Below, piece after piece: positions 1 through 8,383 of a DNA stretch of 64,000 bases (the stretch's first letter is position 1; every line of letters starts with the position of its first letter). The translations under genes were made by a program, and so were the position numbers. This DNA is from Flavobacterium magnum. Lineage in GTDB: Bacteria; Bacteroidota; Bacteroidia; Flavobacteriales; Flavobacteriaceae. The stretch lies in contig NZ_CP028811.1 in NCBI RefSeq assembly GCF_003055625.1, forward strand, positions 1,736,001 through 1,800,000, read 5' to 3'. Below the pieces are notes generated by a model. That model searched no databases, was not told the origin of the DNA, and worked only from the letters and a program-made list of their open reading frames with translations.

Positions 1-658
1 GTATGACTTCTTCCTCAGTTTCACCCAGCCCGAGCATAATTCCTGATTTGGTCCGGTTAATCCCTTTCTCTTTCAGGTACCTCAATACTTCAAGGCTGCG
101 GTCATATTTTGCCTGAATGCGCACTTCGCGTGTCAGTCGGCGCACGGTCTCCATATTGTGTGATACCACTTCCGGATTGGCTTCTACGATGCGGTCTATA
201 TTTCTTTCGATGCCCTGAAAATCCGGAATCAGTGTTTCGAGTGTCGTTTCGGGATTCATCCTGCGTATGGCCTTAACGGTCTCAATCCAGATGATTGACC
301 CACCATCTTTAAGGTCGTCGCGGTCGACACTTGTGACGACGGCATGCTTGATTTTCATGATCTTGATTGAACGGGCTACTTTCTCGGGCTCATCCCAGTC
401 GACCGTCTCAGGCCGGCCGGTTTTTACGCCGCAGAATCCGCAGGAACGCGTGCACACATTGCCAAGAATCATGAAGGTCGCGGTGCCTTCGCCCCAGCAT
501 TCGCCCATATTAGGACAGCTTCCTGAGGTGCAGATGGTGTTGAGTTTATATTTGTCGACCAATCCGCGCAGTTCAGTATATTTCTGGCCGATGGGCAGCT
601 TTACCTTAAGCCATTTGGGCTTGCCTACAGGAAGTGCATTGTCTAAAACAGTTTCCAT
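1..658 (-). CDS. lipA: Lipoyl synthase, C-terminal part cut off by the window edge
   Basis: Radical SAM enzyme that inserts two sulfurs into octanoyl groups on the lipoyl domains of 2-oxoacid dehydrogenases and the glycine cleavage H protein, in the cytoplasm. The translation from ATG at 658 shows the auxiliary-cluster cysteines C43, C48 and C54 ([12 protein letters not shown]) and the radical SAM CxxxCxxC at C69, C73 and C76 (CTRSCGFC). This double cysteine pattern is specific to LipA. About 219 residues are present and the family is normally near 290, so the gene continues left of base 1. A -7 element TATCTTTG lies 22 bases upstream of the start (680-687). Confidence 0.95.
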   Translation of the reverse strand, partial: METVLDNALPVGKPKWLKVKLPIGQKYTELRGLVDKYKLNTICTSGSCPNMGECWGEGTATFMILGNVCTRSCGFCGVKTGRPETVDWDEPEKVARSIKIMKIKHAVVTSVDRDDLKDGGSIIWIETVKAIRRMNPETTLETLIPDFQGIERNIDRIVEANPEVVSHNMETVRRLTREVRIQAKYDRSLEVLRYLKEKGINRTKSGIMLGLGETEEEVI

Positions 659-679
659 AGCGTGTTTTTTTATCGGGTA

Positions 680-687
680 CAAAGATA
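680..687 (-). promoter_or_regulatory. Probable -7 promoter element of lipA
   Basis: Read on the minus strand, 687-680 is TATCTTTG, a match to the Bacteroidota -7 consensus TAnnTTTG, ending 21 bases before the lipA start codon. No clear -33 TTG was found at the usual spacing. Confidence 0.5.
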
Positions 688-736
688 AGCAATCCTATCC
701 AGTTTATACGATGCGTTTGCAGCTGTGGCAAACAGC

Positions 737-1141
737 TTAATTGGCCGTGTGCCGAAGCAGGTAAGTCTTGTCGAGGTCAGGTCGGTAAAGTGTCATGGTA
801 CCGTCCATTATCGTTGCTGTAAAATATAGGGTGTTGTCACCCGAATGCCTGCATTCATATGCATTGGGGCCGGTTTCAGACCATTCATAAGTGTTTTCCG
901 TCACGATATCGCACGGAACTTCACTCGCCAGAGATTCATTGTAAAAATAGTCCGCGCCGAACGCGAGCCTTATATTGTTCTCACAAATGTCCATTGCCGT
1001 GCCCGGCGTTGTCGACTGATTGCCATCGAAAGCCGCGGTGTTTTTCCAGATGCCGAGTACCGAGTCGTCGGCCTTTTCATTTTCCGATGAGCAGGCGCAA
1101 AGCGAAAGGATGGCGAGGGGTAACAGGAATTTTAGTTTCAT
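737..1141 (-). CDS. Small lipoprotein, lipocalin-like
   Basis: A 134-aa protein with a lipoprotein signal peptide: a short basic start, a hydrophobic stretch and a lipobox ending at C17 (SLCAC), followed by SSENEK. The mature part begins with a VLGIWKNTAAFDG-like strand and alternates short beta segments, including a late TLYFTATIMDGTMTLYR stretch. That is the pattern of small lipocalin-like envelope lipoproteins common in Bacteroidota. It is probably anchored in the outer membrane or periplasm. The function is unknown. It stands alone: lipA diverges on one side and the SRPBCC gene lies upstream on the same strand with a 50-base gap. Confidence 0.75.
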   Translation of the reverse strand: MKLKFLLPLAILSLCACSSENEKADDSVLGIWKNTAAFDGNQSTTPGTAMDICENNIRLAFGADYFYNESLASEVPCDIVTENTYEWSETGPNAYECRHSGDNTLYFTATIMDGTMTLYRPDLDKTYLLRHTAN

Positions 1142-1191
1142 AAACGGGAAGGGTTTGTTTTGTTGTAAAGGGATTTTGTCAGCGTCAGTAT

Positions 1192-1623
1192 TTATGGTGC
1201 TTGCAGGAAAGTATCAAGCGATGCAGTGAAATGGCTCCAACCCAATATGAAATTGTCCTTTGAAAGTGCAGGAAAACGTGACGGTTCGAAACTATCGAGC
1301 CCGGTGTGGGTCAGGATCAGTTTTGTTCTGCCATTTTCGGGGAACAGTTCAAAGGAGAGGATTGAGTTGCCCGGAAATCCGCCATAGCGCCACTCGTAAG
1401 CTATTTTGTGTAATGCCACGGCTTCGGTCACTTTCCAGATGTGAATAAAATCGTTGCCATCGTGTTGCACGTTGAATTCGGTTTGAAAACCTTTTTCCGG
1501 GCGGAACTCCTCGAGCTGCGGAAAATACCATTGCCTCATTTTGGCAACGTCCGTCAGGGCGCTCCAGACCGTTTCTGCGGAAGCGCTGTAAGTATGTGTG
1601 ATGCTTAGTTTGTCATTCTCCAT
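1192..1623 (-). CDS. SRPBCC (AHSA1-like) domain protein
   Basis: About 143 aa. The first strand ITHTYSASAETVWSALTDVAKM with MRQWYF soon after, then a later ILTHTGLDSF segment and a C-terminal GWSHFTASLDTFL helix, is the Bet v1-like START/AHSA1 signature. The family binds hydrophobic ligands or acts as an Hsp90 co-chaperone-like module. No substrate can be read from sequence. I start it at the ATG at 1623 because the upstream in-frame start at 1629 is a TTG adding only two residues. It is divergent from the KirBac gene. Confidence 0.85.
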   Translation of the reverse strand: MENDKLSITHTYSASAETVWSALTDVAKMRQWYFPQLEEFRPEKGFQTEFNVQHDGNDFIHIWKVTEAVALHKIAYEWRYGGFPGNSILSFELFPENGRTKLILTHTGLDSFEPSRFPALSKDNFILGWSHFTASLDTFLQAP

Positions 1624-1689
1624 ATTCAACGGTTTGGTTTGAGGGTCCGATAAAAGTAAATATTTTTTAGCTTTACCAAAAATAAACCA

Positions 1690-2652
1690 ATGTCTTTACT
1701 CAGCAAAATCAATTCTAAAGCTACTGCCGATGCCAATACCGGGTTTGGCACCAATCCGGGCAGTTACGGCGGTCGCTTCATAAATAAAGACGGCACGGCC
1801 AACATCAGCAAGCGCGGCATGACTGTTTTTTCACGCATCAGCTGGTACCATACTATGATCAGCATGCCGCGGTGGCGTTTTATGGCTATACTTTTCACTT
1901 TTTATATTTTGGTGAATTTCCTGTTCGCCTGCATTTACTATTCTATTGGGGTGGAGTACCTCGATGGGATTGAAACGACCGGCAGCGAAATCGTGAAGTT
2001 CGGGAAAGCGTATTTTTTCAGTGCGCAAACCTTTACCACGGTGGGGTACGGACACATCAGCCCGAATGGTTTCCTGACCAGCTCACTCGCGGCAGCCGAG
2101 GCTTTGGTCGGGTTGTTGAGTTTTGCCATTGCCACGGGACTTTTCTTTGGACGTTTCAGCAAGCCCGTAGCACACATCAAATTTTCCCACAACGCACTGA
2201 TTGCGCCATATCGTGGCGGATCGGCATTGATGATGCGACTCACACCTTTTAAGAATACTGATTTTTCGGACGCGCTGGCAAAAATAACCCTTGGTATGAG
2301 CGTTGAGGAAGAGGGTAAGCTGACGAACAGGTTTTATTCGCTGCCGCTCGAACTGGACAGGATTAATGCGCTGACACTGAGCTGGACCCTGGTGCATCCG
2401 ATCACCGAGGAGAGTCCGCTGTGGGGGTTCAGGGAGTCCGACTTTAAGTCGGTCGAAGGCGAGGTCCTGGTGTATCTGAAGACTTTTGACGACATGTTCA
2501 GTACGAATGTCGTGGCGAAAACGTCCTATACTTTTGAGGAAATCGTATACGGGGCGAAGTTTGACGTGATGTATACCGAAAACGAAGCGAATACGAAAAC
2601 CATCCTCCACCTGGACAGGCTCAATAGTTTTACGAGAGTTACGTTGGATTAA
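1690..2652 (+). CDS. Inward-rectifier (KirBac-type) potassium channel
   Basis: A 320-aa inner-membrane K+ channel. An amphipathic slide helix with WYHTMISMPRWRF (about residues 52-64) precedes TM1 (about 64-85). A pore helix leads into the selectivity filter TVGYGH at 117-122, TM2 covers about 130-155, and a C-terminal immunoglobulin-like cytoplasmic domain follows with the HNALIAPYRG and LMMRL segments typical of KirBac proteins. Length matches the family (about 300-330). It is divergent from the SRPBCC gene, with starts about 66 bases apart. A hairpin just after the stop separates it from the convergent YceI gene. Confidence 0.93.
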   Translation: MSLLSKINSKATADANTGFGTNPGSYGGRFINKDGTANISKRGMTVFSRISWYHTMISMPRWRFMAILFTFYILVNFLFACIYYSIGVEYLDGIETTGSEIVKFGKAYFFSAQTFTTVGYGHISPNGFLTSSLAAAEALVGLLSFAIATGLFFGRFSKPVAHIKFSHNALIAPYRGGSALMMRLTPFKNTDFSDALAKITLGMSVEEEGKLTNRFYSLPLELDRINALTLSWTLVHPITEESPLWGFRESDFKSVEGEVLVYLKTFDDMFSTNVVAKTSYTFEEIVYGAKFDVMYTENEANTKTILHLDRLNSFTRVTLD

Positions 2653-2655
2653 ATA

Positions 2656-2683
2656 AAAAAGCACCTCGATAGAAGTGCTTTCC
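2656..2683. terminator. Hairpin terminator between convergent genes
   Basis: AAAGCAC (2658-2664) pairs with GTGCTTT (2675-2681) across a 10-base loop. On the minus strand it is followed by a T-rich tract, so it fits best as the terminator of the YceI gene. It may also serve the KirBac gene. Confidence 0.65.
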
Positions 2684-2703
2684 GGATTGGTATTGTAAAA
2701 CGG

Positions 2704-3243
2704 CTACTTGACCGTAAATTCGCATTTTACCGCCACTTTATTAGACACTTTACTTTTGACCACGGATGGTATTGCGATGCCATAATCGTCTGCGTTGACG
2801 TAAAAACTGGAGATGATTTCAATACCGCCATCGGTTTTGCGGATTTTGCCCGTCATGCTGATGTCCTTTGATTTTCCGTGCATTTCGAGTTTGCCTTTGA
2901 TTGTGTAATCTTTGGGCGTTGCGGTCAGTGCCGATGCGTCAAAATTTTCTATTTTGCCTTTGAATGTGGATTTCGGGTATTTGTCGCTTTCGACATAATT
3001 TTCGTTGAAATGTTCCTCCATCAGCGCTACCTTAAAACGGAAACCTTTCATGAGGGCCAGGCTTGCAATTTCGCCGGTTTTAGGGTTGAGTACACAGGTA
3101 ACAGCATCATTTTTCGCTTTCACCTCTTCAAATGCGGGGACCGAGGCTTCAAAAGTAATCTTACCGGTTTTGGTCATCATTTTGTCCTGTGCTACAGCCG
3201 TCACGGCAAGGAGCATCATTGCGATCAGTGTTATTTTTTTCAT
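2704..3243 (-). CDS. YceI-family periplasmic protein
   Basis: The protein starts at the MKKITLIAMMLLAVTAVAQ signal peptide (ATG at 3243). A longer in-frame start at 3282 would overlap the upstream cytochrome gene and put 13 polar residues ahead of the signal. The mature protein shows YceI landmarks: KTGKITFEASVPAF near the N-terminus, MLVDNF-like beta strands, YPKSTFKGKIENFDAS in the middle, and a GKLEMHGKSKDI strand. YceI lipocalin-like barrels bind polyisoprenoids or other hydrophobic molecules. It forms an operon with the monohaem cytochrome lipoprotein 13 bases upstream. Confidence 0.9.
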   Translation of the reverse strand: MKKITLIAMMLLAVTAVAQDKMMTKTGKITFEASVPAFEEVKAKNDAVTCVLNPKTGEIASLALMKGFRFKVALMEEHFNENYVESDKYPKSTFKGKIENFDASALTATPKDYTIKGKLEMHGKSKDISMTGKIRKTDGGIEIISSFYVNADDYGIAIPSVVKSKVSNKVAVKCEFTVK

Positions 3244-3256
3244 GTTTTTTCTGTTT

Positions 3257-3631
3257 TTATTGTTCGACAAGTCCGTCTTCAACCCACTGGTTTATGACGT
3301 CGATATTGTGTTGGGGCATCCTTGGTCCTCCGTTGGGCATTAACCCCTGCTCACCGTTCTGCCTCGAAATACGATTCAGGAGGCCCCGGTTTAAAACCGC
3401 ATTCCTGACGTCTTCGTAAGTAGTCAATTGCATGGGGGCTCCATTGACAGGTGGTGACGTGTGGCACGAAAGGCAGTTGTTTGTAATGATGGGTTTTACG
3501 TTAGCGACGTAGGTCACCGTTTCGGTCCCCGGCTGCGCCTTGATGAGGTCATCAGGACTGTCGTTAGAGCAGGCGCTGATCAGGATTCCGGTGAACGTTA
3601 TTTTTAAAAGTGTTTTGAGATGCATTTTCAT
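3257..3631 (-). CDS. Monohaem cytochrome c-like lipoprotein
   Basis: A 124-aa protein with a lipoprotein signal ending in ISAC (C21) and one haem c motif, CLSCH, at residues 53-57. The sequence after it (SPPVNGAPMQLTTYEDV) and the later RMPQ and IDVINQWVEDGL are typical of small cytochromes of the planctomycete-cytochrome-like type in Bacteroidota. The RMPQ methionine could be the second haem ligand. It is probably an electron carrier on the periplasmic face. A second ATG at 3625 is also possible. Its likely promoter, TATTTTTG at 3650-3643, overlaps closely with the divergent promoter of the OB-fold gene. Confidence 0.85.
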   Translation of the reverse strand: MKMHLKTLLKITFTGILISACSNDSPDDLIKAQPGTETVTYVANVKPIITNNCLSCHTSPPVNGAPMQLTTYEDVRNAVLNRGLLNRISRQNGEQGLMPNGGPRMPQHNIDVINQWVEDGLVEQ

Positions 3632-3642
3632 AGGATTTTAAT

Positions 3643-3664
3643 CAAAAATAAATAATTATGTTTG
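3643..3664. promoter_or_regulatory. Back-to-back -7 elements of divergent operons
   Basis: On the minus strand 3650-3643 reads TATTTTTG, and on the plus strand 3657-3664 reads TATGTTTG. Both fit TAnnTTTG. The plus element overlaps the ATG at 3658, which argues that the true start of the OB-fold protein is the later ATG at 3682. Confidence 0.55.
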
Positions 3665-3681
3665 TAAGAAAACAAAATGAT

Positions 3682-4071
3682 ATGAAAAAAATTATACTTA
3701 CCGTTTTTGTTGTCATTGCGATTGCAGCCGTCGGGCTGTATTTTTATATGTATAAGGGTCACCGGGACATTGCTACTGAAGAGGCGGCGTACAGCGTAAA
3801 GGTTGCGGAACTTCAAAAGCAATTTTCCGAAAACGACAGTCTTTCGAATAAAAAATACCTCGATAAGACTATTGAAGTATACGGTAAAATCACCAGTACA
3901 GATTTGGGGGCGCATTCTATTATGCTGGACGAAAAATTATCGGCCAGGCTCAAGGATTCCACCGCCACCGGATTTGAAGTAGGGAAATCCATCAGGATCA
4001 AAGGCCGGTTTGTCGGTTATGATGATCTTCTTGAGGAATTCCAACTGGACCAGGCTACTATTTCTGAATAA
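3682..4071 (+). CDS. OB-fold (tRNA_anti-like) membrane-anchored protein
   Basis: About 129 aa. It starts at the ATG at 3682, where an N-terminal membrane anchor or signal begins (MKKIILTVFVVIAIAAVGLY). A helix (AAYSVKVAELQKQFSENDS) and an OB-fold barrel follow, with LDKTIEVYGKITS and IRIKGRFVGYDDLLEEFQLD near the C-terminus. That last segment is characteristic of the tRNA_anti-like family (OB domain without nucleic-acid partners known) found next to DUF5777/YceI genes in flavobacteria. The function is not established. It is co-transcribed with the barrel gene 20 bases downstream. Confidence 0.7.
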   Translation: MKKIILTVFVVIAIAAVGLYFYMYKGHRDIATEEAAYSVKVAELQKQFSENDSLSNKKYLDKTIEVYGKITSTDLGAHSIMLDEKLSARLKDSTATGFEVGKSIRIKGRFVGYDDLLEEFQLDQATISE

Positions 4072-4091
4072 ATTTTTACTTAATCATAACT

Positions 4092-4931
4092 ATGAAAAAA
4101 CTATTACTATCGTTACTGTTGTTGCCTGCGCTCTCGTTCGCACAGGAAGATTTGCTGGCCGGAGTGGATTCCGTCAGCACCCACGAAAAAGTTGAGTCGG
4201 CTTTTAAAGGGCTTAAAATCGTCAATATTGAATCCACCAAACTCGCTGCAAAAGGCGACCTGTACTTCATTGTGGCGCACCGATTCGGGTCGATTAAAGA
4301 TGATTTCGAAGGATTCTACGGACTCGACAACGCCGTGACGCAATTGAAATTCCTTTATGGTTGGACTGAATGGCTCACCATCAGTGGGGCCCGAAGCGAA
4401 GTGGCGTACGATTTTTCGGTGAAATATACGCTACAAAACCAGATCAGGGACGGTTTTCCGTTCGCCATCGTGGGTTTCAGCAGCCTTGCGATCAACAATA
4501 CGCTGAAGGAAAGCAATTATCCATTGATGAAATTTGATGACCGCCTGGTGTATGTCCAGCAACTGCTGGTGTCGAGGAAATTCAACGACAAGTTGTCTCT
4601 CGAACTGGCACCCACCGTATTCCACGAAAATTTTGTCGATAACGATGATCAGGACAATACGCAGTACGCCATCGGTATGGGTGGACGGTATAAAATAGGA
4701 AAGAGATGGTCGATCAACGTCGATTATGCAGCGCACCTGAACCGCGCGTCAAATTCCATTTACAAGAATCCGCTGTCCGTTGGCGTTGACCTCGAGACTG
4801 GAGGGCACGTATTCCAGATGCATTTCACGAGTTCGCAGCAGATCCACGAAGCCGGATTTTTAGGGCAGTCTACCGGTGACTGGGGTAAAGGCGATATCTT
4901 TTTCGGGTTTAACTTATCGAGGGTATTCTAA
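4092..4931 (+). CDS. DUF5777-type outer-membrane beta-barrel protein
   Basis: A 279-aa protein with a cleavable signal (MKKLLLSLLLLPALSFAQ). The remainder is almost entirely amphipathic beta strands, including GDLYFIVAHRFGSIKDDFEG, GWTEWLTISGARS and KRWSINVDYAAHLNRA, and the C-terminus is FGFNLSRVF. An aromatic last residue is the usual recognition signal for the barrel-assembly machinery. The SIKDDFEGFYGLDN segment matches what I recall of the DUF5777 family. Its neighbours (YceI, cytochrome lipoprotein, OB-fold protein) suggest a shared envelope process, probably electron transfer or lipid handling. The substrate is unknown. Confidence 0.8.
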   Translation: MKKLLLSLLLLPALSFAQEDLLAGVDSVSTHEKVESAFKGLKIVNIESTKLAAKGDLYFIVAHRFGSIKDDFEGFYGLDNAVTQLKFLYGWTEWLTISGARSEVAYDFSVKYTLQNQIRDGFPFAIVGFSSLAINNTLKESNYPLMKFDDRLVYVQQLLVSRKFNDKLSLELAPTVFHENFVDNDDQDNTQYAIGMGGRYKIGKRWSINVDYAAHLNRASNSIYKNPLSVGVDLETGGHVFQMHFTSSQQIHEAGFLGQSTGDWGKGDIFFGFNLSRVF

Positions 4932-4953
4932 CGGATCATAACTTTTTAAATTG

Positions 4954-4986
4954 AAAAAGCCGCACTGTACAATGCGGCTTTTTCTT
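4954..4986. terminator. Bidirectional rho-independent terminator
   Basis: A perfect 11-bp stem, AAAAAGCCGCA (4954-4964) with TGCGGCTTTTT (4973-4983), has an 8-base loop and A/T tracts on both sides. It sits between two convergent genes and can serve both. Confidence 0.9.
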
Positions 4987-5004
4987 TGGTTGTTTATTAA
5001 TTAA

Positions 5005-8000
5005 CTACGATTTTACAAATTTGTATGTGTAATGATTGCCGTTGATGTCAAGGATTTTCATGATGTAAGTTCCTGCAGAAAGCGTGTTGACAGGCACGGT
5101 GCTGTTGATGGACTCTTTTTTCATGACCTGTTTGCCACTGAGGTCGAAAATATCAACCTTGATGATGGCGGCATTAGAGGCCGAGCGGATATTGATTATG
5201 TCATTGGCGGGATTCGGGTAAATCACGAATGCCTCGTTTCCGGCTTCGGTAATGGCCAACGGGAATGCGCCTTCGTTTACGGTCACCAGACTGTCTGCCG
5301 ATGGATTGTTGATGACATCGATCGTACCGCTGGGCCACCTGATGACCAGCTTGTCGATGGTCGTCGCGCTGCCGATGCCGAAATGCGCATTGAGCGAATT
5401 CATGTACCGGAAACCATCACCCGCCCGGATATCCCGAATTTGCTTGCCCCATGCGCCATAAATCTCGACCCTTGCGGCAATTCCGTTCGCGTTGCTTTGT
5501 ACGCCATGCAAACCTACGGTCAGATAGTGGTTGCCGTTGGGCACCGCTAAACGGATCGTATTGCCGTTCTGAATGTCAAGGAAACCGTCATTATTGAGAT
5601 CGCCGATAGCACCATGATCGAGATTGGTGTATACCGTAGGAAGGAAAGACATGTCATGCTGGTTGAACATGATTTTATTGCCTGCGCCTAAAATATCAAG
5701 CCATCCGTCATTGTCGAAATCATAGGCTACGTAATCCTGGTTGTAATCGTCATAGGTGTCCCATCCGGAGCCCGCGCTCACATTGGTGAAAGCCTCTTCA
5801 ATATCGTTGGTAGTATCGAGTTCGTTACGGAACAGGCGTGCATTGACCGAACCATTTCTTCCTACGAGGATATCCATGTCGCCGTCATTGTCAAAATCGC
5901 CTACGGCTGACGACCAGCTCGTGACCGGCTGGTAGCTGATCCCTGCCTGTACAGATACATCGGTAAAGACACCATTGTCGTTCCTGTGCAGTTCGCATGG
6001 TGGTCCCGAACATTTCGATATGAATAAATCGACATCGCCGTCGTTGTCATAATCAGTCCAGATGGATGCATAATTGCCCCCGCTCATGACAATGCCCAGA
6101 TTCAGTGCGTCCGGCGTGATGCCCGATTGGAAGTACGTCATATTCGCGTTCCCGTCATTGATGTAGTAGACATTTGGGTCGATGTCGTGGCAGGAAAACG
6201 CATCCAGATTGCCATCATTATCGATGTCTACAAAATTTGTCCTTTGGCAGAAAATATAGTCACCCGGTGTGTCGGCCGTGTAGCCTGTGCCATTGCCGTT
6301 TGATTTCCAGAAAGTCAGTCCATTGCTGCTTCCCAACAGCAGATCGTTGTAGCCATCCTTGTTCAGGTCGCCCGCAGCGAGGCTCCATCCGGGCATGTTG
6401 CTGTTTCCGGGAACGGCATAAGTGGCTGCAGTAAAAGTACCGTCAGGATTCTGGTAGTGGGTTTTCAACGAATTGGCCGAAACGCCTACGATGTCATCGA
6501 GAAAATCACCATTCATGTCTGCAACGCAAATGTTGTAACTGCTGTTAATGGTCGGTATCGACAGTGAAGTATAATTGACCGGAACGATGATTGGCGCTTC
6601 CGAAATTTCAAAGTCGAAACCATTGGCGCTCCATTTATTGTCCCAGGCGATGTAGTACGTCATACCGCCCACGACGTCGAAGGTTTTTTTCGCGAGATTG
6701 GACCATGTATTTCCGGAATTGCACGCGACGGTGCCTGAATTGTCATCGCTTGTGATACAGGTGAGCGTACCGGTGCACGAACCGGTGTACACGCTGAAAT
6801 TGGTGTCTTTGCAAATGTTCTGTATTAAATCCGAAGAAATGGTCACGTGCAGATCCTGTGCCGGGACATAGGCGTACCATTTAGCCATTGAGGTAGTAGA
6901 GCAGGAGGTACTCATGTTGGTGCCGTTGACCGCATCTACGGTAATCAGGCCTGCTGTAACTGGAATGGCTGCTGTACACGGAGTAGGGGATTCGATGATT
7001 TTGAAATCAAAACCATCTGCACTCCATTTGTTGTCCCACGCAATATAATATGTGGTACCCGCGGTGACATTAAAAGATTTTACGGACAGGTTTGACAGCG
7101 TATTCCCCGAATTGCAGGCGAGGGTACCTGAGTTGTCATCGCTGGTGACACAGGCCAGTGTCCCCGAACATGAGCCTTTGTAAACGCTGAAATTCGTGTC
7201 TTTGCAGATGTTTTGCGGCAAGTCTGATGTGATGGTCACAAAGTAATCCTGCGAGGGTGTATAGGCATACCATTTGGCCACCGATGCCGTAGAACAGCTT
7301 GTGGTCATATTCGTGCCGTTAATGGCGTCTACGGTGATGGTTCCCGCCGTGGCAGGCAGTGCCGCGGAACAGGGCGTATCGGATTCAATGAGCTTGAAAT
7401 CAAAGCCGTCGGCACCGCCGCGGTTGTCCCACGCGATATAGTAAACCGTCCCGGCCGTAACATTAAATGATTTTACCGATAGGTTAGACAAAGTGTTTCC
7501 TGAATTGCAAGCGATGTTTCCTGAGTTGTCGTCGCTGGTTACGCAGGTCAGCCCATTAAGACAGGAGCCCTTATACACTGCAAAAAAAGTATTCTTGCAA
7601 ATGTTCTGCGGCAAATCCGACGTAATCGTTACGAAATAATCCTGAGTGGGGACGTACGTATACCATTTTGCCAACGTCGCCGAAGAGCAGGAGGTGGTTA
7701 CATTAGTGCCGTCGATCGCATTGACGGTCACGGTTCCGGCCGTAATAGGCGTCGCCGCATAGCATGGGCTTGGTGTAAATGGCGCTTCAATGACCTGGAA
7801 GTCAAAACCGTTGGTATTCCATTTGTTATCCCACGCAATGTAATAAGTTACCCCGGCCAGGGCTTCGAAAGTCTTTTTTGATAAGTAAGTCTGGCCTGTG
7901 TTATTGCAGGCAACGGTTCCGCTGTCGTCGTCTTCAGTGTAGCAGCTCAGTCCGTTGCAGGTACCCGTATACACGCTGAAATTGGTATCGCCGCAAATGT

Positions 8001-8274
8001 TTTGAGGTAAGTCGGAAGTTACGGTCACGGTGTAGTTGGCTGTTGGGGTGTAGGCATACCATTCAGCCAACGAAGCATTTGAACAGGTGGTGGTCGTGAT
8101 GTTTGTGCCATCGATACCCGTCACGGTATATGTGCCTGCGGTGATCGAAAGTGCCCCAGCACAGCTGTCCTGCGCATAGGAACCGTAGCAGCCGAGACAG
8201 GCTGCGAGGATCAGGATTTTGGAAGCAATCCCGAAGGCCGCCAGTTTCCTTTTAAAGTAATTTTTTGAATTCAT
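5005..8274 (-). CDS. Secreted FG-GAP/ASPIC repeat protein, four N-terminal domains, T9SS type A
   Basis: A 1089-aa surface or secreted protein. After a signal peptide (ending near SYAQ, residue 35) come four copies of a roughly 132-residue beta domain (about 36-170, 171-302, 303-434, 435-565). Each contains a C-x-A...TAG start, a DLPQNIC-[GK]-[DN]-T-xF motif, a DDxSG motif and a YYIAWDN motif. Then follow FG-GAP/VCBS repeats (about 570-930) with calcium-loop motifs such as DFDNDGDMDI and DYDNDGDVDLF. An ASPIC/UnbV domain comes next (GIAARVEIYGAWGKQ through HFGIG and VIRWPSGT), and the T9SS type A tail lies at about 1016-1089 (IYPNPANDIINI). It is probably exported and anchored on the cell surface. 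The ligand is unknown. It is one of three adjacent paralogues. Confidence 0.9.
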   Translation of the reverse strand: MNSKNYFKRKLAAFGIASKILILAACLGCYGSYAQDSCAGALSITAGTYTVTGIDGTNITTTTCSNASLAEWYAYTPTANYTVTVTSDLPQNICGDTNFSVYTGTCNGLSCYTEDDDSGTVACNNTGQTYLSKKTFEALAGVTYYIAWDNKWNTNGFDFQVIEAPFTPSPCYAATPITAGTVTVNAIDGTNVTTSCSSATLAKWYTYVPTQDYFVTITSDLPQNICKNTFFAVYKGSCLNGLTCVTSDDNSGNIACNSGNTLSNLSVKSFNVTAGTVYYIAWDNRGGADGFDFKLIESDTPCSAALPATAGTITVDAINGTNMTTSCSTASVAKWYAYTPSQDYFVTITSDLPQNICKDTNFSVYKGSCSGTLACVTSDDNSGTLACNSGNTLSNLSVKSFNVTAGTTYYIAWDNKWSADGFDFKIIESPTPCTAAIPVTAGLITVDAVNGTNMSTSCSTTSMAKWYAYVPAQDLHVTISSDLIQNICKDTNFSVYTGSCTGTLTCITSDDNSGTVACNSGNTWSNLAKKTFDVVGGMTYYIAWDNKWSANGFDFEISEAPIIVPVNYTSLSIPTINSSYNICVADMNGDFLDDIVGVSANSLKTHYQNPDGTFTAATYAVPGNSNMPGWSLAAGDLNKDGYNDLLLGSSNGLTFWKSNGNGTGYTADTPGDYIFCQRTNFVDIDNDGNLDAFSCHDIDPNVYYINDGNANMTYFQSGITPDALNLGIVMSGGNYASIWTDYDNDGDVDLFISKCSGPPCELHRNDNGVFTDVSVQAGISYQPVTSWSSAVGDFDNDGDMDILVGRNGSVNARLFRNELDTTNDIEEAFTNVSAGSGWDTYDDYNQDYVAYDFDNDGWLDILGAGNKIMFNQHDMSFLPTVYTNLDHGAIGDLNNDGFLDIQNGNTIRLAVPNGNHYLTVGLHGVQSNANGIAARVEIYGAWGKQIRDIRAGDGFRYMNSLNAHFGIGSATTIDKLVIRWPSGTIDVINNPSADSLVTVNEGAFPLAITEAGNEAFVIYPNPANDIINIRSASNAAIIKVDIFDLSGKQVMKKESINSTVPVNTLSAGTYIMKILDINGNHYTYKFVKS

Positions 8275-8323
8275 TTGATTTTAATTTAGGTGTTGGTTTA
8301 TTGTGGTGCCGGTTGGCAATTAT

Positions 8324-8335
8324 CTGACGCGTCAG
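8324..8335. repeat. Perfect 12-bp palindrome upstream of the first FG-GAP gene
   Basis: CTGACGCGTCAG is self-complementary over all 12 bases and lies 50 bases upstream of the minus-strand start at 8274. It could be an operator. It has no T-tract and is not a convincing terminator. I did not see it upstream of the other two paralogues. Confidence 0.35.
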
Positions 8336-8383
8336 TATGTTAAAAAAAGGGTGGCTACGCTGACAGCAAACCGCCTTAATTCT

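Noticed and set aside
267..740. Plus-strand 157-codon ORF over the lipA gene
   Set aside because: It runs antisense through the LipA cysteine motifs. LipA on the minus strand is certain.
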